From DAOTTI01 sp034437795 (GTDB taxonomy: Bacteria > Chloroflexota > UBA11872 > UBA12225), in contig DAOTTI010000245.1 of NCBI GenBank assembly GCA_034437795.1, forward strand, positions 1 to 21,437: a DNA stretch of 21,437 bases, read 5' to 3'. Under the pieces are notes generated by a model. It did no database searches, had not been told where the DNA came from, and saw nothing but the letters and a program-made list of their open reading frames with translations. A program made the translations under genes and the position numbers. This document shows, one piece after another, positions 1-7,330 of this stretch (position 1 is the stretch's first letter; each line of letters starts with the position of its first letter).

Positions 1-584
1 ACCACCTCGGCCATCTTGAGCGGCGCGCCGGGCGATTGCTGCTGGAGGCTGCAGACGGCTGCGCCTTCCTGCGCCGCTTGCAGGAGCACCGGCGCGGGGG
101 CGTTCCCGCCGGCATCCTGGATCATCAGCGGGAGCCCGATCCGCTCAGAGAGGTCGCGGAACAGGGCGACGAGCGCCTCACCGGTGCGGGGCTGGGGGTT
201 CACCATGGCGCAGTCGGCGCCGCACTCGCGGGCCAGCCGCGTCAGGGCCAGGGTCCCCTCGCGGCTGGCGTGCGCCGTGGCCACAATCAGCGGAACGCGC
301 CGGTCCAGGTGGCGCGCCGCGAGCGACCACACCTGGGCCCGCTCGGCGTCCGTGAGCGTGCTGCTCTCGCTCCCCATGCCAAAGCAGATCGCCTGCGCGC
401 CGGCCTCCAGACAGAAGTCGATCTCGCGCCGCAGGCTCTCCTCGTCGATCACGCCATCGTCGTCGAACGGCATCACCAGAACAGGCACGGCTCCCTGGAT
501 CAGCGGTGCAGCGGAGGCAGTCGTAGCCGTGTCGGCAGTAGCGGTAGCGGCAGTAGTGTCACTGGCGCGGTTCGTTGTGCCCAT
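1..584 (-). CDS. Dihydrodipicolinate synthase (DapA)-family protein, C-terminus outside window
   Basis: Reading the minus strand from ATG at 584-582 gives 194 residues without a stop, running off the left edge. After a Thr/Ala-rich leader of about 25 residues comes a DapA-type TIM-barrel start: GAVPVLVMPFDDDGVIDEESL, then the loop CFGMGSESSTLT where family members have GTTGE, then CGADCAMVNPQP. DapA-family enzymes are class I aldolases or lyases acting on pyruvate or keto-sugar acids. Two hallmark residues look altered: the Tyr of the YN-P motif is Gln (about residue 156, LMIQDAGG), and the Schiff-base Lys position aligns with Gln181 (SLQQQSP). That part of the alignment is by eye and near the truncation. 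It is divergent from the sugar cluster at 955-6978, so a role with sugar acids is plausible but the aldolase activity is doubtful. Confidence 0.8.
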   Translation of the reverse strand, partial: MGTTNRASDTTAATATADTATTASAAPLIQGAVPVLVMPFDDDGVIDEESLRREIDFCLEAGAQAICFGMGSESSTLTDAERAQVWSLAARHLDRRVPLIVATAHASREGTLALTRLARECGADCAMVNPQPRTGEALVALFRDLSERIGLPLMIQDAGGNAPAPVLLQAAQEGAAVCSLQQQSPGAPLKMAEV

Positions 585-760
585 GGCAGACCTATCGGAT
601 GGCACGGTAATACGTGACCACGGTGACCCTGACGGATGCAGGCTCCGTTGCGGAACCCAGCAGATCACCGTGGCAGAGTAGTAGTAGAATGTCGCCGTTC
701 TGTCAAGCCACGCGGCCAGTAGGCTATCCCCGCTTACGTCCGAATGGTGCGCCGCCACGT

Positions 761-880
761 TCCCTCTCCCTATGGGAGATCAGATCCCTCTCCCATGGGG
801 AGGGGGTTAGGGTGAGGGCTCCTTGTGGGAAGAGTCCCGCCTCCCCATGGGAGAGGGATGGGGTGAAGGCTCCGCCGGTA
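761..880. repeat. Palindromic repeat locus 1 (CTCTCCC type)
   Basis: Three successive CTCTCCC/GGGAGAGG-like hairpins lie here: one at about 762-778, one at about 785-806 followed by AGGGTGAGGGCT, and one at about 839-871 followed by GGGGTGAAGGCT. The signature of a stem followed by a GGTGAGGGCTCC tail recurs at other intergenic sites in this window. Confidence 0.7.
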
Positions 881-886
881 GATAAT
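881..886 (+). promoter_or_regulatory. Possible -10 box for the solute-binding-protein operon
   Basis: GATAAT matches five of six bases of the sigma-70-type -10 consensus and would start transcription about 60 bases before the ATG at 955. I do not see a good -35 box at the right spacing, so this is weak support only. Confidence 0.25.
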
Positions 887-954
887 CCGGGCCAGCCTAG
901 CACGCGGCCGGCAGGAGCCGGCGCCGTGAGGCCCTGAGAAGGAAAGGGAGTGCG

Positions 955-2430
955 ATGGTCTCAGACATCATCCGTGGCTGGACCACCGAGCGCCAGATGG
1001 CAGCCGGCGCGGCCCCTGGCCCGGTACCTAGGCGCCAGGTGGCGACAGACGCCACCCGCGGCGGGGCGAGCCGGCGACGGGTGCTGATCTCGGGATCGCA
1101 GGTGGCGGCAGGGGCGCTGCTAGCGGCCTGTCGGATGCCGTTCCAGGGCGGCGCGGGTGGTCGGCCAGATGACGCCGGCCCGGTGCGCGCCCCAACACAG
1201 CCGATAGCGGTCAGCATCTGGCATTCCTGGGACCGCGTGCGCACCGCGCCGTTCGAAAAAGTACTGTCGGACTTCCAGGCGCGGCACCCCACCATCAGGC
1301 CGGAGCACACCGTGCTCACGCCCGGCCTGGAGGTGCTGCAGAAGCTGCAGGCGGCCGCCGCCGGCGGCACGCCGCCGGACATCTTCAACCCCTACCGCTC
1401 GGACCTGCCCCTGCTGGCGGAGATGGGCCTGCCACTGGCCCTGGACACCCACGTGCGGCGGGACCGGTTCGACCTCACCCAGTTCTACGACTCGGAGGTG
1501 GGATCGAGCCGCTACGGGGGCAAGCTGTACCTGCTCCCCTGTATCCCGCACAATGTGGAAGGACTGGTCTTCTACGGTCGCTCCCTGGTCCGCGCCGCGG
1601 GGCTGGATTTCGACCGCAGCCCGCCGGCGACCTGGACGGAGCTGGAGGCCGGGGCACGGGCACTGACCAAGCAAGGGGCCGAAGGCTTGACCCAGATCGG
1701 CCTGCCCATGTCCGTGACCTATCGTTCGCTACGCGCCTGGCTCTCCACCAACGACGCGCCCTTACTATCCACGGATGGCAGGAAGGCCCTGCTTGCGGAC
1801 CAGAAGGCTGTGGACGTGGTGCAGTGGATGGTGGACTTCCGCAAACGAGTGAACGGCGGGCGGGAGGCGCAGGTGGCCTTTGCGCAACGCATCGGCGGCG
1901 GGCAGGGGAGCCCCATTACCACCGGCTTCCAGGCCATGGCCCTGCACAATCCGGGCGTGTGGTTCAACATCAAGTCGGTGCAGCCGGACTTTGACATGGG
2001 CCTGTTCCTGATCCCAGTCAAGCCCGGCGCCAGGCTGGCCTTGCCCGCAACGTTTCTCTCTTGGGGATACGGCATCGCCGCGGGGAGCAGGCAGCCGGAT
2101 GCCGCCTGGCTCCTGAGCAAGTACATCGCCGCCGACGAAGCGGGCGCCGGCTGGTTCTTCCTGGAGCAGAACCGCCCCTCACCGGTCAAACGCTTCAACG
2201 ACAACCCGGACTACCGCCAGCGCTTGCCTCAGTGGGACGTGGTGCTGCGTTACATGGCCAGTGCCAAGGCCGACACGGTGCTGCCCGTAGATGCCGAGAT
2301 CGTGCGCACGCTCAACGAGGCCACGGCGGCGATCGATCAGGAGAAGGTAGCGCCAGCGCAGGGGCTGAGGACTGCCAACGAGCAGGTCCAGCGCATCCTG
2401 GACGACTACTGGGCGCGCGCCGGCCGCTGA
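955..2430 (+). CDS. ABC transporter extracellular solute-binding lipoprotein (family 1, sugar type)
   Basis: This 491-residue protein has an extended N-terminus with a twin-arginine stretch (SRRRVLI, residues 39-45), a short hydrophobic segment and a lipobox LLAAC with Cys59. It is therefore probably exported folded through Tat and lipid-anchored outside the membrane. The mature part is typical of family-1 sugar-binding proteins: VSIWHSW at the start, FQARHPTI, then GTPPDIFNPY and a long two-lobe body. These proteins capture oligosaccharides for an ABC importer. The start is supported by AGGAAAGGGAG at 940-950. A glycoside hydrolase gene follows after 27 bases, pointing to a sugar ligand. No permease or ATPase genes are adjacent, so it must use a partner encoded elsewhere or outside the window. 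Confidence 0.9.
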   Translation: MVSDIIRGWTTERQMAAGAAPGPVPRRQVATDATRGGASRRRVLISGSQVAAGALLAACRMPFQGGAGGRPDDAGPVRAPTQPIAVSIWHSWDRVRTAPFEKVLSDFQARHPTIRPEHTVLTPGLEVLQKLQAAAAGGTPPDIFNPYRSDLPLLAEMGLPLALDTHVRRDRFDLTQFYDSEVGSSRYGGKLYLLPCIPHNVEGLVFYGRSLVRAAGLDFDRSPPATWTELEAGARALTKQGAEGLTQIGLPMSVTYRSLRAWLSTNDAPLLSTDGRKALLADQKAVDVVQWMVDFRKRVNGGREAQVAFAQRIGGGQGSPITTGFQAMALHNPGVWFNIKSVQPDFDMGLFLIPVKPGARLALPATFLSWGYGIAAGSRQPDAAWLLSKYIAADEAGAGWFFLEQNRPSPVKRFNDNPDYRQRLPQWDVVLRYMASAKADTVLPVDAEIVRTLNEATAAIDQEKVAPAQGLRTANEQVQRILDDYWARAGR

Positions 2431-2457
2431 CGCGCGCCTGCCGGTGGAGCTGATGCC

Positions 2458-3510
2458 ATGGTGATGTCGGCTCGCGAGGTCGAGGTGGTGCGGCGCGTGC
2501 TGCGGCGCACGATGGAGAGCGAGTTTCCGCACTTTCCCAGGTGGGTGTGGGGCGACTCGATCCCGCTGGAAGGCGTCCTGGCCGCAGGGGCGGCGCTCGG
2601 TGAGGCCGAAGCTGTCGCCTGGGTGCAGGATCTCATCGTCCGCTGGGCGCAGAGTGTGGACAGGCTGGAAGCCGGCGACTTCCTTGCCCCCGGCGTGCCC
2701 CTGCTGCTGGTCTACGAGCGTACCGGTGACCGGCGCTTGCTGGACGTGGCCAAGCAACTGGCCGCCCTCTTTACCGGCGCCATGCACGGCCGGCGCGGCG
2801 TGCCGCTGTACTACCCCAGGGGCCACCAGTGGCAGTGGGGGGCGCCGGTCGACGTGATGCAGCTCGTTGGGCCCTTCCTGGCCCTGCTGGGCCGTCTCAC
2901 CGGCGAGCGTGACTATGCCACCCAGGCGATGGTGCACCTGCTCGGCCTGAGCGCTGCCCTCTTTGACCCCTGCGAAGGCCTCTTTGAGCACTGGCACTTT
3001 GACGACCGGGGATCGACCACGCGCGGTTTCTGGGGGCGCGGACAGGGCTGGGCACTCCTCGGCCTCGCAGATGCCCTCCGCTATGCGCCGCCCGATGCCC
3101 CCGGCGTCGCCGCGGTGCAGGCGATCCTTGTGCAGCACGCCGAGAGCCTGGCCCGCTGGCAGCACGAGAGCGGCCACTGGCGGACGGTCGTCGACCGGCC
3201 GGACGTCTATCTCGAAACGTCGGTGGCGTGCTTCTTCGCGGCGGCGGTCCCGCCGGCGATCCAGGCCGGCCTCCTGCCCCGTACGCTCCGTGACGCGGCG
3301 GAACGCGCCTGGCAGGCGGCGCTGGCCAGGGTGGACGAGCAGGGGAATGTGCAGGGTACCTCCGCCGGCACTGCCGGAGGCGACGTGTGGCACTATGCCC
3401 GCATCCCCGTCGGCGCGTACAAGTGGGGCCAGGGGCCTTTCCTGCTCGCCGCCGCGCGCCGCCTGTCGGAGCACGGCGGCCGGCAAGCTGGAGCGGCGCC
3501 GAGAGTCTGA
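2458..3510 (+). CDS. Glycoside hydrolase family 88/105-type unsaturated glycuronyl hydrolase
   Basis: The 350-residue protein fits the (alpha/alpha)6-barrel enzymes that remove the 4,5-unsaturated uronic acid from lyase products such as rhamnogalacturonan disaccharides (YteR/YesR type). Supporting motifs are WVWGDSIPLEGVLAAG near residue 30, VDVMQLVGPFLALL with Asp132 as the likely catalytic acid, FEHWHFDD around residue 180, FWGRGQGWALLGLADAL (residues 191-207, with the Arg and Trp of the family RGxGW motif), and ESGHWRTVVDRPDVYLETS. The length is close to the family norm. No signal peptide is visible, consistent with cytoplasmic processing of imported disaccharides. It lies between a solute-binding-protein gene and a sugar-acid dehydratase gene with gaps under 30 bases, so one operon is likely. 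Family-level assignment is firm; substrate is not. Confidence 0.82.
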   Translation: MVMSAREVEVVRRVLRRTMESEFPHFPRWVWGDSIPLEGVLAAGAALGEAEAVAWVQDLIVRWAQSVDRLEAGDFLAPGVPLLLVYERTGDRRLLDVAKQLAALFTGAMHGRRGVPLYYPRGHQWQWGAPVDVMQLVGPFLALLGRLTGERDYATQAMVHLLGLSAALFDPCEGLFEHWHFDDRGSTTRGFWGRGQGWALLGLADALRYAPPDAPGVAAVQAILVQHAESLARWQHESGHWRTVVDRPDVYLETSVACFFAAAVPPAIQAGLLPRTLRDAAERAWQAALARVDEQGNVQGTSAGTAGGDVWHYARIPVGAYKWGQGPFLLAAARRLSEHGGRQAGAAPRV

Positions 3511-3536
3511 GGAGCCAGCGAGAGACGGAGATTAGG

Positions 3537-4676
3537 ATGGCACCGCGCGCAACCATCACCAGCATCCGGCCCCTGGTCTGCGATACCGGCCAGGGCCGCA
3601 CCTTTCTGTTCGTCCTGGTCGATACCGACGCCGGCGTCACCGGCGTGGGTGAAGGGAGCCAGAACGACCAGGACGCCGCCGTCGTGGCCAACGTGCGCCA
3701 GCTGGCGCCCCGGTATATCGGCCAGGATCCGCTGGACGTCATCGAGTCGCGCGGGCGACTGCTCCTGAGCAATCGCGCCGGGCGGGCCATCTCCGTGGCG
3801 GTGAGCGCCATCGAGCAGGCCCTCTGGGACCTGGCCGGCCGGCTCCTGGAGGTCCCCGTCTATCGGCTGCTGGGCGGCTGGGCGCACATGCACACCGACC
3901 GGCTGCACTGCTACGCCACCATGGCCGCCGGCGTGCGCGACCAGTCGCCCGCCGGCCTGGCGCAGGAAGCGGCGCGCTGCGTCCAGGCCGGCTACAGCGC
4001 AGTCAAGCTCGCCCCCTTCCGTGGCCCGAGCCCCCAGACCTTCGACGGCGCCGACGGCCGGCAGCGCCTCCGCGACGGCATCGCCCGCGTCGCGGCCGTG
4101 CGAGAGGCGGTGGGGCCGGACGTAGACCTGCTCATCGAGTGCGCCTTCGCCTTCGACCCGGCCACGGCGCGCCAGGTGGCGCGGGCGCTGGAGCCGTACG
4201 GCTGCTACTGGCTGGAGGCTCCCTTGCAGCAGGACGATCCGGCGGAGCTGGCCCGCCTGCGCGGGCAGATCCCGCAGCGCGTCGCCTCGGGGGAGACGCT
4301 GCATGGCCGGCGCGCCTTCCGCGAGCTGATCGAGCGCCAGGCGGTCGACGTCCTCCAGCCGGACGTGAAGTGGACCGGAGGGATCTCCGAGGCCAAGAAG
4401 ATCGGCGCCTGGGCGGAAACGTATCTGATAGCCATCGCCCCCCACAACAACTCCGGCCCGGTGGCCACGGCGGCCAGCGCCCACCTGTCGGCGACCCTGC
4501 CCAACTTCCTCATCCTGGAGACCCCATCCCGCCGGCCGGACTGGGAGGATGACCTGCTGCGGGGCACCGGCCTGGTCCGGCAAGGCTCCATCACCCGCGA
4601 GCGCCTCTCGGAGCGCCCGGGACTGGGCATCGACTTCGACGAGGCCGTGGCCCGCCGCTACGAGCGAGCCCTGTGA
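3537..4676 (+). CDS. Enolase-superfamily sugar-acid dehydratase (mandelate racemase/muconate lactonizing group)
   Basis: The 379-residue protein has the capping domain (residues 1-125) and TIM barrel of the enolase superfamily. Visible active-site positions are Lys157 (AVKLAPF), the metal ligands Glu201, Glu227 (WLEAPL) and Glu253 (SGETL), Asp276 (LQPDVKWTGGI), His303 (APHNNSGP) and Glu328 (FLILE). The Asp/His pair and the E-E-E ligands fit the mandelate racemase subgroup, whose members dehydrate acid sugars such as galactonate, rhamnonate or fuconate. Where many dehydratases have HGR after the first ligand, this one has AFA (ECAFAFDP), so its acid-sugar specificity may be unusual. I chose ATG 3537, preceded by AGG, over an upstream in-frame ATG at 3387 that lies inside the hydrolase gene. 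It probably belongs to the same operon. Confidence 0.85.
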   Translation: MAPRATITSIRPLVCDTGQGRTFLFVLVDTDAGVTGVGEGSQNDQDAAVVANVRQLAPRYIGQDPLDVIESRGRLLLSNRAGRAISVAVSAIEQALWDLAGRLLEVPVYRLLGGWAHMHTDRLHCYATMAAGVRDQSPAGLAQEAARCVQAGYSAVKLAPFRGPSPQTFDGADGRQRLRDGIARVAAVREAVGPDVDLLIECAFAFDPATARQVARALEPYGCYWLEAPLQQDDPAELARLRGQIPQRVASGETLHGRRAFRELIERQAVDVLQPDVKWTGGISEAKKIGAWAETYLIAIAPHNNSGPVATAASAHLSATLPNFLILETPSRRPDWEDDLLRGTGLVRQGSITRERLSERPGLGIDFDEAVARRYERAL

Positions 4677-4714
4677 AGCCGGTACGGCGGATGAGCGCAC
4701 CGGCGGCGTAGTGA

Positions 4715-5872
4715 ATGCATGCGAATGTGAGCGACAACGCCGGTCTTGCTGAGGCGCGCTGGCTGCGCTGCGATGGCGCCGCGGCGGCCGTTGTGCCGCC
4801 GGTCGGGTTCTGCTGCGCCGCCTTCCGCGTGCGCCTGGATAAGCCGGGCGCCGCCTTCGAGAACGCCTGGCTGCGCGTCCTGGACGAGCCGCCGTCCGGG
4901 GACGCCCTACGCCAGCGCCCGGCATTCTTCGGGACCCCGCTGCTCTTCCCCTTTCCCATGGCCATCCCCGGCGGGGCGTTCACCTACCGCGGCGAGCAGT
5001 ACGCGCTGCGTCCCACCCGCGAAGGGCGGGTCGTCCACGGCCTCGTGCGCGACCACCCCTGGACCATCGAGCGCGCCTGGTCGGACAGTCACGGAGCGCA
5101 CATCCGCGCCTCCATCTGCACCGCGGGCAACGACGACCTGCTGTCCTACTTCCCGTTCCCCTTCCGCCTGGCCGCGACCTACACGCTGGACCGGCGGGCG
5201 CTGACGCTGGAGACGGAAGCCACCAATCTGGGCGACCGGCCGATGCCGGCCGGTCTGGGCATCCATCCCTATTTCCCCATACCGCTGCTGCCGGCGGCCC
5301 AGGAAGGCCGGCCGGAGGCCTGCGTCACCGCCTCGGACGTCACGCACCTCGTCGCCGTGGGGCACGATGGCCGGACGCTGGAGATGAGCCCCGTCCCGGA
5401 TCACCTCGACCTGCGGGCCGGCCAGGTCGTGACCGCGCTGCTCGCTGGCCAGCCGGAGCGCCGGCCCCGCGGCGGCCTCCTGGTCAGCTATGCGCGCCTG
5501 CCTCCGCCCGGCGCGGGTCCCGCGCGGGACGCGCCCCCTACCACGTCACAAGCGGCGGACAGGCTCAGACCTGCGGCGCGCGCCGGCGATTGGGCCGGCG
5601 TTCGCTGGTCGCTCATCGATCGGGACCATGGGCTTACCGTTGAGGTGGAGACGGACGAGCAGTTCTGGGTGCTCGTGCTCTTCGCCCCGCCTGGGCCGCC
5701 GGCAGTCATCTCGCCGGTACTCTGCACCTGCCTGCCGAACGCCTTCAACCTGGCCAGTCACGGGCACGCCACCGGCATGGTGGAGCTGGAGCCGAGGCAG
5801 ACGTGGCGGGCCAGGGCGCGCATTCGGGTGCTCGAAGGGCCCCCGTCGAGCGCTGGCCGCGGGTGCGACTGA
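4715..5872 (+). CDS. Aldose 1-epimerase-like (galactose mutarotase-fold) protein
   Basis: This 385-residue protein carries the mutarotase-like layout: FPFPMAIPGGAFTYRG near residue 79, VVHGLVRDHPW with His108, LTLETEATNLGDRPMP, GLGIHPYFPIP with His184, and a C-terminal VELEPRQTWRARARI with Glu357/Glu359 as candidates for the catalytic base. Aldose 1-epimerases interconvert alpha and beta anomers of free sugars. Residues about 262-293 form a Pro/Ala/Arg-rich insertion that interrupts the fold. The gene follows the dehydratase by 38 bases, which fits a carbohydrate operon. No strong Shine-Dalgarno precedes ATG 4715, so the exact start is uncertain. An 18-base stretch in its last codons is repeated just after the gene. 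Confidence 0.8.
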   Translation: MHANVSDNAGLAEARWLRCDGAAAAVVPPVGFCCAAFRVRLDKPGAAFENAWLRVLDEPPSGDALRQRPAFFGTPLLFPFPMAIPGGAFTYRGEQYALRPTREGRVVHGLVRDHPWTIERAWSDSHGAHIRASICTAGNDDLLSYFPFPFRLAATYTLDRRALTLETEATNLGDRPMPAGLGIHPYFPIPLLPAAQEGRPEACVTASDVTHLVAVGHDGRTLEMSPVPDHLDLRAGQVVTALLAGQPERRPRGGLLVSYARLPPPGAGPARDAPPTTSQAADRLRPAARAGDWAGVRWSLIDRDHGLTVEVETDEQFWVLVLFAPPGPPAVISPVLCTCLPNAFNLASHGHATGMVELEPRQTWRARARIRVLEGPPSSAGRGCD

Positions 5873-5913
5873 AGGCCCGCGTGGCCAGCAGCAGGTTCGG
5901 GTGCTCGAAGGGC
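5823..5913. repeat. Pair of 18-bp direct repeats
   Basis: TTCGGGTGCTCGAAGGGC occurs at 5823-5840, inside the end of the mutarotase-like gene, and again identically at 5896-5913. It may mark a small duplication. The core TTCG...CGAA could form a tiny hairpin. Confidence 0.75.
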
Positions 5914-6201
5914 TACCATTAGTCGGTCACGTGCCTTGGGTGTGGCCATTGGCGCTTCTGGCGGGGTCGCAATCGGCGTGATCAATGACCCACTGGCGTG
6001 CCGCCTACGTCCGGCTTGGCCTGGCCGCCCGACGCCGGCGCCCAGAAGCGCCACCAGGGAGCGCCCGCGCTGGCGCCGGAGCACGCCACGTGCGCCACTG
6101 ATCGTGAAATGGGGGCTGATACAGGGGATCGAGCCCGACGTGCCGGCGCAGGGGCAACGACGGCCGCGACGGAGCAAGAGAGCGAGAGACCGAAAGGGCC
6201 A
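5873..6201. other. Intergenic region between mutarotase-like and SDR genes
   Basis: This 329-base gap holds the second 18-bp repeat, an 80-base hairpin element (5918-5997) and an inverted pair TGGCGCTTCTGGC (5950-5962) and GCCCAGAAGCGCCA (6040-6053). An open frame from 5998 into the SDR is not supported by any protein signature before residue 69. The gap suggests the SDR has its own promoter, but I cannot place one with confidence. Confidence 0.5.
5918..5997 (-). repeat. 80-nt imperfect hairpin element, copy B
   Basis: Read on the minus strand this 80-base segment aligns without gaps to the element at 9913-9992, with about 57 of 80 positions identical by my count. Its ends, AGTCGGTCA and TGACCCACT, are imperfect inverted repeats, and inner segments also pair. 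It sits in an intergenic space. No transposase is nearby, so it resembles a small non-autonomous palindromic repeat. Confidence 0.6.
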
Positions 6202-6978
6202 ATGACTGCGATGACCACGTATGGGACGCCTGAGGCGAGCGCGTCACGAGTTGCCGTCGTCACCGGCGGGGCCAGCGGCATCGGGGCCGCCACCGTACGC
6301 CGGCTGGCGCGGGACGGCTTTACCGTGGTGGTGGCCGATCTGAACGAGGAGCAGGCGCAGGCGGTGGCCGAAACGCTGAGCGGAGAAGGCCGGCGCGCCT
6401 GGGCCCTGACGGTGGACGTCAGCGTGGAGGCCAGCGTGCGGGCGATGGTCCGCGCCGTGCTGGCGCGAGCGGGGCGCATCGATGCGCTGGTCAACAACGC
6501 CGGCATCGCCGGGCAGTCGGCGCCCTGCTGGGAGCTACCCGATGGCGAGTGGGAGCGCGTCCTGGCCATCGACCTCTCCGGCGTCTACTACGGCTGCCGC
6601 GCCGTCCTGCCCCACATGCTGGAGCGCGGCTATGGGCGGATCGTCAACGTGGCGTCGATCGCGGGGAAGGAAGGCAACCCTAACGCCGTGCCTTACTCGG
6701 CGGCCAAGGCCGGCGTCATCGGGCTCACCAAGGCCGTGGCCAAGGAGGTGGCCACCAGAGGCATCCTGGTCAACTGCGTCACGCCGGCGGTGATCGAGAC
6801 GCCGATCCTCCGGCAGGTCTCGGAGGAGCACGTCCGCTACATGGTCTCCCGCATCCCCATGGGCCGCGTCGGCCGGCCCGACGAGGTGGCGGCGCTGATC
6901 GCCTGGCTCTGCTCCGACGAGTGCAGCTTCTCCACCGGCGCCGTCTTCGACATCTCCGGCGGGCGGGCGACATACTGA
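6202..6978 (+). CDS. Short-chain dehydrogenase/reductase (classical SDR)
   Basis: From ATG 6202 the product is 258 residues, the usual classical SDR size. Motifs are the cofactor loop TGGASGIG (21-28), Asp46 at the end of the second strand (VVVADL), which favours NAD(H) over NADP(H), NNAG (98-101), Ser152 (NVASIAG), and the catalytic pair Tyr165/Lys169 (YSAAK). The C-terminus FDISGGRATY is typical. Sequences of this type include 3-oxoacyl-ACP reductase-like enzymes and sugar or keto-deoxy-sugar-acid dehydrogenases. Downstream of a dehydratase and mutarotase, oxidation of a sugar or of a 2-keto-3-deoxy acid is the likelier job. In-frame starts at 6202 and 6211 are both possible; the longer frame from 5998 lacks support. 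The stop codon lies inside a 30-bp tandem duplication. Confidence 0.88.
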   Translation: MTAMTTYGTPEASASRVAVVTGGASGIGAATVRRLARDGFTVVVADLNEEQAQAVAETLSGEGRRAWALTVDVSVEASVRAMVRAVLARAGRIDALVNNAGIAGQSAPCWELPDGEWERVLAIDLSGVYYGCRAVLPHMLERGYGRIVNVASIAGKEGNPNAVPYSAAKAGVIGLTKAVAKEVATRGILVNCVTPAVIETPILRQVSEEHVRYMVSRIPMGRVGRPDEVAALIAWLCSDECSFSTGAVFDISGGRATY

Positions 6979-7032
6979 CCCCGGCCGTCACACCACAAGG
7001 CGTACTGACCCCGGCGGCCAGACTACAAGGTA
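6973..7032. repeat. 30-bp imperfect tandem duplication at the SDR stop codon
   Basis: Two 30-base units, 6973-7002 and 7003-7032, both start TACTGACCCCGGC and share ACAAGG near the end. The first unit contains the SDR stop codon. It looks like a local duplication of the gene end. Confidence 0.7.
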
Positions 7033-7330
7033 AGCGTGATGTTCCTGGTCCTGGGCGACGCTGCGGACGTTCTCGCGCGCCCGGTCGCTCGCCGCCTGGA
7101 GCCGGCCACGCCCGCCTTGTCGCCGGGCGCGACCGGTGGCGCTCACCTCTCACCTGCCATACCTGCTTGGAGCCGCCCGCGGCACGCGTGTGCGCGCCGA
7201 TGGTGCGGGTCGCCATCGCGCCTGTCGGCGGGCGACTTGGGGGCTATCCCCGCGGCCACCACCGGCCGCCGGGGGGCGGGTTCGTGCGCCAGCGTGAAAG
7301 TCTGCCGATGGCCCACGGTACACTTGTCCA
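6979..7330. other. Non-coding leader region upstream of the riboswitch
   Basis: About 350 bases with open frames on both strands but no recognisable protein and no Shine-Dalgarno-supported start. It contains the second unit of a 30-bp duplication and, at its end, a possible promoter for the riboswitch transcript. Confidence 0.5.
7294..7324 (+). promoter_or_regulatory. Possible promoter for the riboswitch transcript
   Basis: GTGAAA (7294-7299) and TACACT (7319-7324) each match four of six consensus bases with a 19-base spacer. Initiation seven bases after the -10 box would fall at about 7331, exactly the first base of the riboswitch P1 helix. That coincidence is the main reason to list it. 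Confidence 0.35.

Larger units (their letters stand above)
585..954. other. Divergent intergenic region with an inverted repeat and palindromic repeats
   Basis: These 370 bases separate the DapA-family gene from the solute-binding-protein gene. CCACGGTGA at 618-626 and TCACCGTGG at 665-673 are perfect inverted 9-mers, and GTGACC is repeated at 614-619 and 623-628. Such arms could be regulator operators for the divergent catabolic genes, but this is inference. The rest, from about 761, is a palindromic repeat locus described separately. I see no credible gene here; the open frames on the plus strand read through the repeats. Confidence 0.5.

Noticed and set aside
16..681. Plus-strand open frames of 221 and 193 residues at the left edge
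   Set aside because: They are antisense to the DapA-family frame, which shows real family motifs.
614..937. Small plus-strand open frame in the first intergenic region
   Set aside because: It translates the palindromic repeats and has no start signal or family likeness.
2179..3486. A 435-residue open frame on the minus strand
   Set aside because: It is a shadow of the glycoside hydrolase and solute-binding-protein genes, an effect of high GC content.
3393..4925. A 510-residue open frame on the minus strand
   Set aside because: It is antisense to the dehydratase, whose active-site motifs are clear, and its product is Arg/Gly/Ala-rich without any family signature.
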